In this document: piece after piece, positions 12,388 to 57,500 of the stretch
Position numbering within the stretch: the first letter of the stretch is position 1
Layout of the letters: every line of letters starts with the position of its first letter
DNA from: Glandiceps talaboti
Taxonomy: Eukaryota > Hemichordata > Enteropneusta > Spengelidae
Direction: 5' to 3'
NCBI RefSeq assembly: GCF_964340395.1
Contig: NC_135564.1
Coordinates: 18,964,819 to 19,022,318, forward strand
Length of the DNA: 57,500 nucleotides
The notes under the pieces: generated by a model
Told to the model about the DNA's origin: nothing
The model's database searches: none
Seen by the model: only the letters and a program-made list of their open reading frames with translations
Program-made: the position numbers and the translations under genes

Positions 12388-12620
12388 ATATACTGCATCT
12401 CATGTTGATGTATAATGTATATATTTTCATAGATATTTAGTTTTTTTTCACTGCCCTCTTTATACTTTGTCATGTATTTATTTATAAATTTTATTTACAG
12501 TGTCTAAGGAGACAGACTTGATTAGCAAGTAGCTATTATTCTGGTCTCCTTTTACCTACCTCATGTATTATTTATTTTGTCTACAAATGTAAATTTGATA
12601 AGTAGGTAATAAAGAAGATA

Positions 12621-14480
<1,860 letters not shown>

Positions 14481-14605
14481 ATCAATGGATCAGTCAATTG
14501 ATCCATCCAGTTATAGATGTAATTATTTGCGATAACTAAACACAGCTTGTTTTCTGATGATAATTAGAAAGTGTAGTTATCTTCATCAAAAATATTTTTT
14601 TCCAG

Positions 14606-52434
<37,829 letters not shown>

Positions 52435-53177
52435 AAGACATAAAGTCGCGATCGTCTAATCTATCCGTCTTTCTGTTTTAACTGCTCGAATGAAAATAGA
52501 CTGTACATCGATATGACCGACCAATTTCTCTAAAATAACAAGTTCTTAAAATGTCACAACACTTTTCCATATGAAAACTTCTTTTTGGTATTTTGGGCGT
52601 GGGGTTCTTTTTTTGACAGAGAATGACAATGCTGACACCAGGTTTAAAGACGAGAGCTTTCATTACCAGTATGACGTCTACTAAAATCCTAGATGTGTCT
52701 TTACGTTTCATTCTTTATACACGTTTGTCGAGGATTCGGTTTTGGCGAGACAGGATTCGATTATTTAAAGTACGTATGATTGGATACTAACCTAAAGATA
52801 TCTTTGGGTTATTAAAGTTGAAATTTCCTGGTTGCGTAATCTACATTAATTGTATTCGACAACATGTCTTCTGTGTTATTTGAAGATATATTTCCAACAC
52901 AGTGCGCATGTAATGTGCTATTAATTGAAGTCCTAAATAAGGTCCTACTATGTCGTCAGAAAGGTTATCCATCATAATTTTAGGGAAACAATTTTAATGG
53001 GCCCTGATAACAAACTTGCAAAATTATTGTGCAGATTTAAAATTGACCTTGAGGTCAATGCCAGAAGTCTGTCCAAATAGTAACCCTAACTGTGATAATG
53101 AGCAGGTACATATTTGAATGATGTCGTTAAGGTATAAAATATTCGGGATTAGCCATTATTATAGCAAAAGGATAAAC
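52435..53177 (+). other. Probable 3' UTR start and intergenic sequence
   Basis: The 3' UTR begins after the stop. A possible poly(A) signal ATTAAA lies at 52811-52816, but no downstream element confirms it. No further coding sequence is seen. Confidence 0.4.
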
Positions 53178-53560
53178 TGCATACGAGACGATGTATGTTG
53201 TGTAACTGGAACATAGACTTTATTTATCAAAGCCATGAGTTCGGTCACCGCTGCACCGTCAAAATCCAAAGTCCCCAAACATGCGACGCTATGGTCGTTA
53301 CAATAATTAAATCCCACAAAGTCACGCATAGGAGATGAGCTTCCTGAGGTAACAATAGGTTATGCATAATTGTGAGCGTCATGGAAATAAAACAAAGAAC
53401 ACTATACTTTAACGTGAATGACATCTCCAGACACACGATATTAGGGCACCCATGTGAGCCATTGCTATAAAAGATATTCATTTATCTAACTAGGTGTTTG
53501 GTGACATGTATGAACAGCGTCGTTTCTGCACCCAAACACAGTAATTACAAATTCATGACA
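53178..53560 (-). repeat. LTR-like dispersed element R3, copy 2
   Basis: Partner of 16648-17069. On the minus strand it starts TGTCATGAATTTG, has GATAAATAAAGTC (poly(A) signal) and ends CGTCTCGTATGCA. Length is 383 bp against 422 bp for the other copy. Confidence 0.62.
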
Positions 53561-56084
53561 TTGTTCTTTCTCCTCTAAGGCTTGTCCCAAGCCGTAAAAA
53601 TGAAAATAAAAATACGACATTCTTCTCTCTTTAGACGAGATTTGTCCTCAAATCTATTTAAAATAATTGACAGATTAAAACATAGATAAAATTCTGGCAC
53701 ATTTAGAACATGTGATCATTTCCGTCAGAAATTTACGTACCATAGTCGACATTAATATGTGGTTGTATACGTATTTGAAGAAAATTTCACGTCATAGGAC
53801 ACATTACAGCTAGACTGAGGAGCAACTTCATTGTACAATACTGGTTAAATTCAAGGCCGAAATCGATTACCACTAAAACAATGCCATCCAACCCACAATA
53901 TCCATGTGACCAGGGACATCATAGAATTAAAAATCTCTTCCAACCCCGTTCACAAACTCTCCCAACATCGGTCCTAACCCACACGAAGAAAGCGCCTGAT
54001 GGCTGGAAGTAGAATATTCGTCGATAGGAATTCTCGCCTCTTAAGTTCAGACATAAAAATAAACCAGTGAAAAGCGGCATCAGTCAATCGTATGGTCGTA
54101 TATGGTGCTAATCAATCTGCTTACAATATGCGTGATACGTTAATACACAGACATTGGATGCTGTTTGCGTCAAGCTAAATCGAAGTATTATTCCAAATCA
54201 TATTTACTGAGGACATTATTCTTCTCTGTGCATTGAAGTTATACATTAACACCATTACCTGTGTTAGTCGTGCTAAGGATGTTCTTAATAATTATTTCAG
54301 AAAAACGTCTTTACACATATATCATTTGGTTAACCTATTATATTTTTAAATGAATTTGTAAGAGTGTATACGTAATCAGATTTTGGTTAGCGGTATTTGT
54401 CATATATTGGCAGAAAATGTAGCGACAAAATAAACTGATATGTTTGATATATTTTACTTGGCATGGGGTCAAACTATATATGCATATTTTATACTTTCAT
54501 ATAATGGCAATGGTGCATTGTTTTAAGACATTTAAAATTTGTTTAGTTTAGGAATACTAGTTAGGGAGATTTATTTTATATTTCATCTCCTCTTACCAGT
54601 AAAGGGATCTGTAACGTAAGAAATGACCTGCACAATTACATTACATTGACGTCAACAAAAAATATCACACTTTTAATTTACTTCAAAAGACACCTACCCC
54701 AATACACCATACTACGGTTACCGAAGTTCAGCAATTTTGTACTCATCTATTAACTGACCCTAACTTCCAGCCTCGAAAAGGCTTGCGACCACCGCTGGAT
54801 TCTAGTAGTTGAACTATGAAACCGTTTATTTCTCTAATAAACGAAATTTAGCGCTTTAGTTGAGTGTTGTAACCAGTAGAGTAATTTCCAGTTTTTATTG
54901 TATTCAAATTTTATATTATTGAAAATAAATATCTATCGGATATATATAAGTAAAAGTGAGATGTTATATATTATAATTAAGCCAAGATTTTGTCTGTCTA
55001 AACGAAAACTCAATACATCAATTGGATTATTACTAAATCCATAAAGGGCGAGTCGTACTCTAAAAAGTTGATTCAGAAGATTATGTTCTTTGTATTTTCC
55101 ACCCTTAGGCTACCCCAATCTCACCCCATCCCCGCGTTCTACCTGTATGTACAATGTATCATTTACGATTATACCTTCAGTAGAAGGTCGACGTCAACAC
55201 TTTATATTATTCCAGTTTATACGTATTTTGTAACTTTGGGATATAGTGTAGGGGACTTTCTTTTGTTTTTAAAGGTTAAAGAGATGTGTTTCTGTGATGT
55301 GTTGTGTAATTATCTTTTTTAAAATTATAATATAATCGTCATATCAGAAAAAGACATATGGACTGGACTCATTATTGTGTTCAAGACGCCACACATTGAC
55401 ATGTTTTGCATAGTTCACACAATGCCTGGCCGTATTCGGGCCGTAGGAATGTTTTGTAGCAACTGTTTCCTGAGCTATGCAACGGTTTATATATAGTTGC
55501 TGAATATCACTGAGTCGTAATTAGTATTCAGAGACAATGTCATTTCACGTTTTTCATAAATGCCTAACTGTCCTTCAAACACCCTCTAGCTCTGATGAGT
55601 CCTATTTGGCATTTGATAAACCACACAATTGATTCCTAAGTACAACAATATCATATTCATCTTCATATTCAAATTGTTGTACCGACGTCGACATATATCT
55701 CTACTGTCCCTCTGTGAAATAAGCAATTAAATACGTAACGAACAACATTCGTGTTATATTATCAACTAAATATTCACGTAGAGATGCTTACCACATTTAC
55801 AAAAACGTCTCGTCGAATAACAAAACTTTATTTGCTCAATGTTTACGCATTTATGGTAGCAATGATATGATGATGTAACGCTTAGCAAAGGAATGTAAAC
55901 AACAAAGTGGGGGAGGGGTTGGTGGTGGTAAAATAGTCGCAATTACGAGGGCTTGCCTCTTATGTCTATATACTGTAAATGAATTACACAGGGGATAACG
56001 GACAAGCAGTTCAAAGTTTTGGCATTGATCTGTCTTGGCCAACCTGATCCTCATCATAATGACAAATTGTATAGTTACAGCTGG
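53561..56084. other. Intergenic, nothing recognised
   Basis: AT-rich sequence without a gene, element or RNA signal that I can support. Confidence 0.5.
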
Positions 56085-56098
56085 CCACTAGGTGGCGG
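56085..56098 (+). promoter_or_regulatory. Candidate CTCF site
   Basis: CCACTAGGTGGCGG fits the core CTCF consensus CCASYAGRKGGCRS at all 14 positions. CTCF is present in most bilaterians, where it binds chromatin boundaries. The site lies 3.7 kb after the host gene stop. Only occupancy data would show function. Confidence 0.4.
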
Positions 56099-56787
56099 TA
56101 TGATTGGCCGATTTTGTCAGGTAGTGCAACGCCGTGTCATACACAACGGGCCTCTTTACGGCACCGTCCAGAACGTACCCACAAAAGGCAGAATATGTAC
56201 TCTGGCTTGTGAGAATGAGGTATTGTACCACAGATATGAATAGGACATTACTATTGCAAATCTATTAGTTAAATTTACAGATAAATACAAGGACAACGCG
56301 GCCTGCCGTCAAGTATCAAAGGTATGTATGTGTGTGACACTGTGTGTGTGTGGTGTGGGGGGGGATTAATTATTGTTACTCCAATAAGCTTCCTACGGAC
56401 ATGCAATTTTGCAAAATAACCTAATACCTGACAGGTATACAAGTCATGTATATTGCACCCTCACTCTCCCCTACATGTACTCCGATAGCTACAGTTTCTT
56501 CATCATTTTCACATTTTAATGATACAGAATTTGAGTTGTTGGTGGTGTATTTTGATGCCCAGCAACCCAGTGTAATGATCAAACTGTTATAAACGCCAAA
56601 ACTAAGAAACCAAGTTGTACAGAAATATAAATATGCTGAATTTCAAATTACTACCAACAACAATAATGCTAAATTCAATTTGAACGGTCATAACATGGTC
56701 CACTGTATTAAGGAATCAGATTGATTGAATATTGATGAGTAACATTTCACAAGTATTAAACGTAAAAGCAAACGTGTGTTTGTGTTT
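56099..56787. other. Intergenic, nothing recognised
   Basis: Short TG and G tracts near 56325-56366; otherwise no signal. Confidence 0.5.
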
Positions 56788-56873
56788 GTTTAGTTGTTTG
56801 TTTGTTTGTTTGTTTGTTTGTTTGTTTGTTTGTTTGTTTGTTTGTTTGTGTGTGTGTGTGTGGGGGGGGGGGG
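56788..56873. repeat. (TTTG)n, (TG)n and G-run microsatellite
   Basis: A compound simple repeat: TTTG units, then TG, then a run of G. Confidence 0.95.
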
Positions 56874-57160
56874 GCTACTGAAAGCAAATTCCCCAGACGG
56901 TGGTTGGGGTTGGTCCGGGGGTTAGTAGTACACAGTTGTGAGCAAGGCCGTGGAATGGAGTTATTCAAATTTGTAACTGTTCAGTGGCCTTTCCCCGACT
57001 ATCCATTGCCGCCTCCCTAACTACACAATGTTCGTCAACGACTGCTGTTATCTTCAAAATCTTTAGTTAGAATTACACACAAAATACACAATGAAAATAT
57101 TACATTGACACACACTTATAAAAACTAGTTTAGTAGCAACAAACCTACGGCAATGACGAC
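56874..57160. other. Intergenic, nothing recognised
   Basis: No coding or RNA signal. Confidence 0.5.
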
Positions 57161-57181
57161 ATGATGATGATTGATGATGAC

Positions 57182-57214
<33 letters not shown>

Positions 57215-57500
57215 AATGATAATGATAGTGGTGCTGATGGTAGTGGCAGTGATGATAGTGTTAATGATGGTGGAAGGGATAGTGGTGATGATGGTGGCGA
57301 CGATGCTAATAGTTTAGGTGGCGGCGGTGGTGGTGGTGGTGGCGATGGTGGTCATGGCAATGATGGTGAAACTAGTAGTGGTAATGGTGGGGTGATGGGG
57401 TGCTAATGGTGTTTGCGGTGGTGGTGATTTTGTTGGTAATGGTCCGGTGTTGGAAGTAGTGGTGGTGGTGAAAGTGGTGGCAACGTGAAATTTATTAAGC
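57161..57500. repeat. (GAT)n/(GGT)n imperfect trinucleotide repeat
   Basis: A clean GAT run near 57176-57213 decays into GGT/GAT mixtures up to the window end. The Asp/Gly-rich open frame is an artefact of the repeat. Confidence 0.85.

Larger units (their letters stand above)
7960..12620 (+). mobile_element. CR1/L2-like non-LTR retrotransposon (LINE A), inactive
   Basis: The order is an ORF1 with an N-terminal zinc motif, then ORF2 with an apurinic-type endonuclease, reverse transcriptase and a C-terminal region without RNase H. The C-terminus has the pattern of CR1/L2-group elements: HDYNTRYK, then IGKFAMSYTGAIHWNNLP, then FRNSLKDFL. The 3' end is marked by GGTAATAAAGAAGAT near 12605-12620. 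Several frameshifts and a nested LINE make it inactive. The 5' boundary is not defined by sequence. Confidence 0.88.

Noticed and set aside
55591-55625. CTGATGAGTCC as a hammerhead ribozyme core
   Set aside because: No complementary stem II strand followed by GAAA within reach.
57161-57406. Asp/Gly-rich 81-residue protein
   Set aside because: Translation of a (GAT)n/(GGT)n tract with no flanking coding signal.

Overview
This is animal nuclear DNA: AT-rich, with long introns, many (TA)n, (TCTG)n and (GA)n microsatellites, and a heavy load of decayed transposons. One host gene is visible. Its domains (D8C of the uromodulin/OIT3 type, EGF, Ig, GCC2/GCC3) and the mobile elements (Gypsy, CR1/L2-like and CCHC-tailed LINEs, a Penelope-like remnant, hAT- and Harbinger-like MITEs) suit a marine invertebrate. 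I cannot name the species or phylum from sequence alone.

Host gene (14606-52434, + strand). Nine exons can be joined with canonical GT/AG sites and consistent phases: 14606-15001, 26757-26873, 33278-34647, 39331-39484, 40869-44723, 45838-45999, 51018-51055, 51708-51765 and 52238-52434. Together they encode the last 2115 residues of a type I membrane protein. In order these are a D8C domain, a short Cys-rich EGF-like module, an EGF domain, a large unrecognised beta-type region, an unrecognised helical region with a Cys-rich knot and long uncharged amphipathic helices, a furin-type RRKR site, a heavily N-glycosylated segment, two Ig domains, a GCC2/GCC3 Cys-rich module, one transmembrane helix, a basic stop-transfer and a tail ending in ETDV, a class I PDZ ligand. 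The 5' exons, including any signal peptide, were not found. They may lie upstream among the transposons or outside the window.

Mobile elements by region. 1-4524 (-): Gypsy-type LTR element (5' LTR, PBS, gag, pol with one nonsense codon; its 3' end is off the window). 7960-12620 (+): CR1/L2-like LINE with frameshifts and a second LINE tail nested in its endonuclease. 16648-17069 and 53178-53560 (-): two LTR-like copies. 17316-21403 (+): CCHC-tailed LINE broken by a 371-bp MITE. 22179-23600 (-): internal LINE fragment. 24561-26232 (-): 5'-truncated LINE related to the one at 17316. 26953-27311: palindromic element. 28925-31548: LTR-like repeats, an integrase remnant and a Penelope-like 3' end with a degenerate hammerhead-like fold. 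36503-37233: Harbinger-like MITE. 46425-47092: fold-back element. 49839-49943: hAT-type MITE. A further dispersed repeat family has copies near 4.6, 37.6, 38.8 and 44.7 kb; the last nearly fills one intron of the host gene.

The most promising undescribed item is the host gene itself, above all its two large regions that match no domain I recognise. No prokaryotic genes, CRISPR arrays or intact tRNA/rRNA genes were seen.
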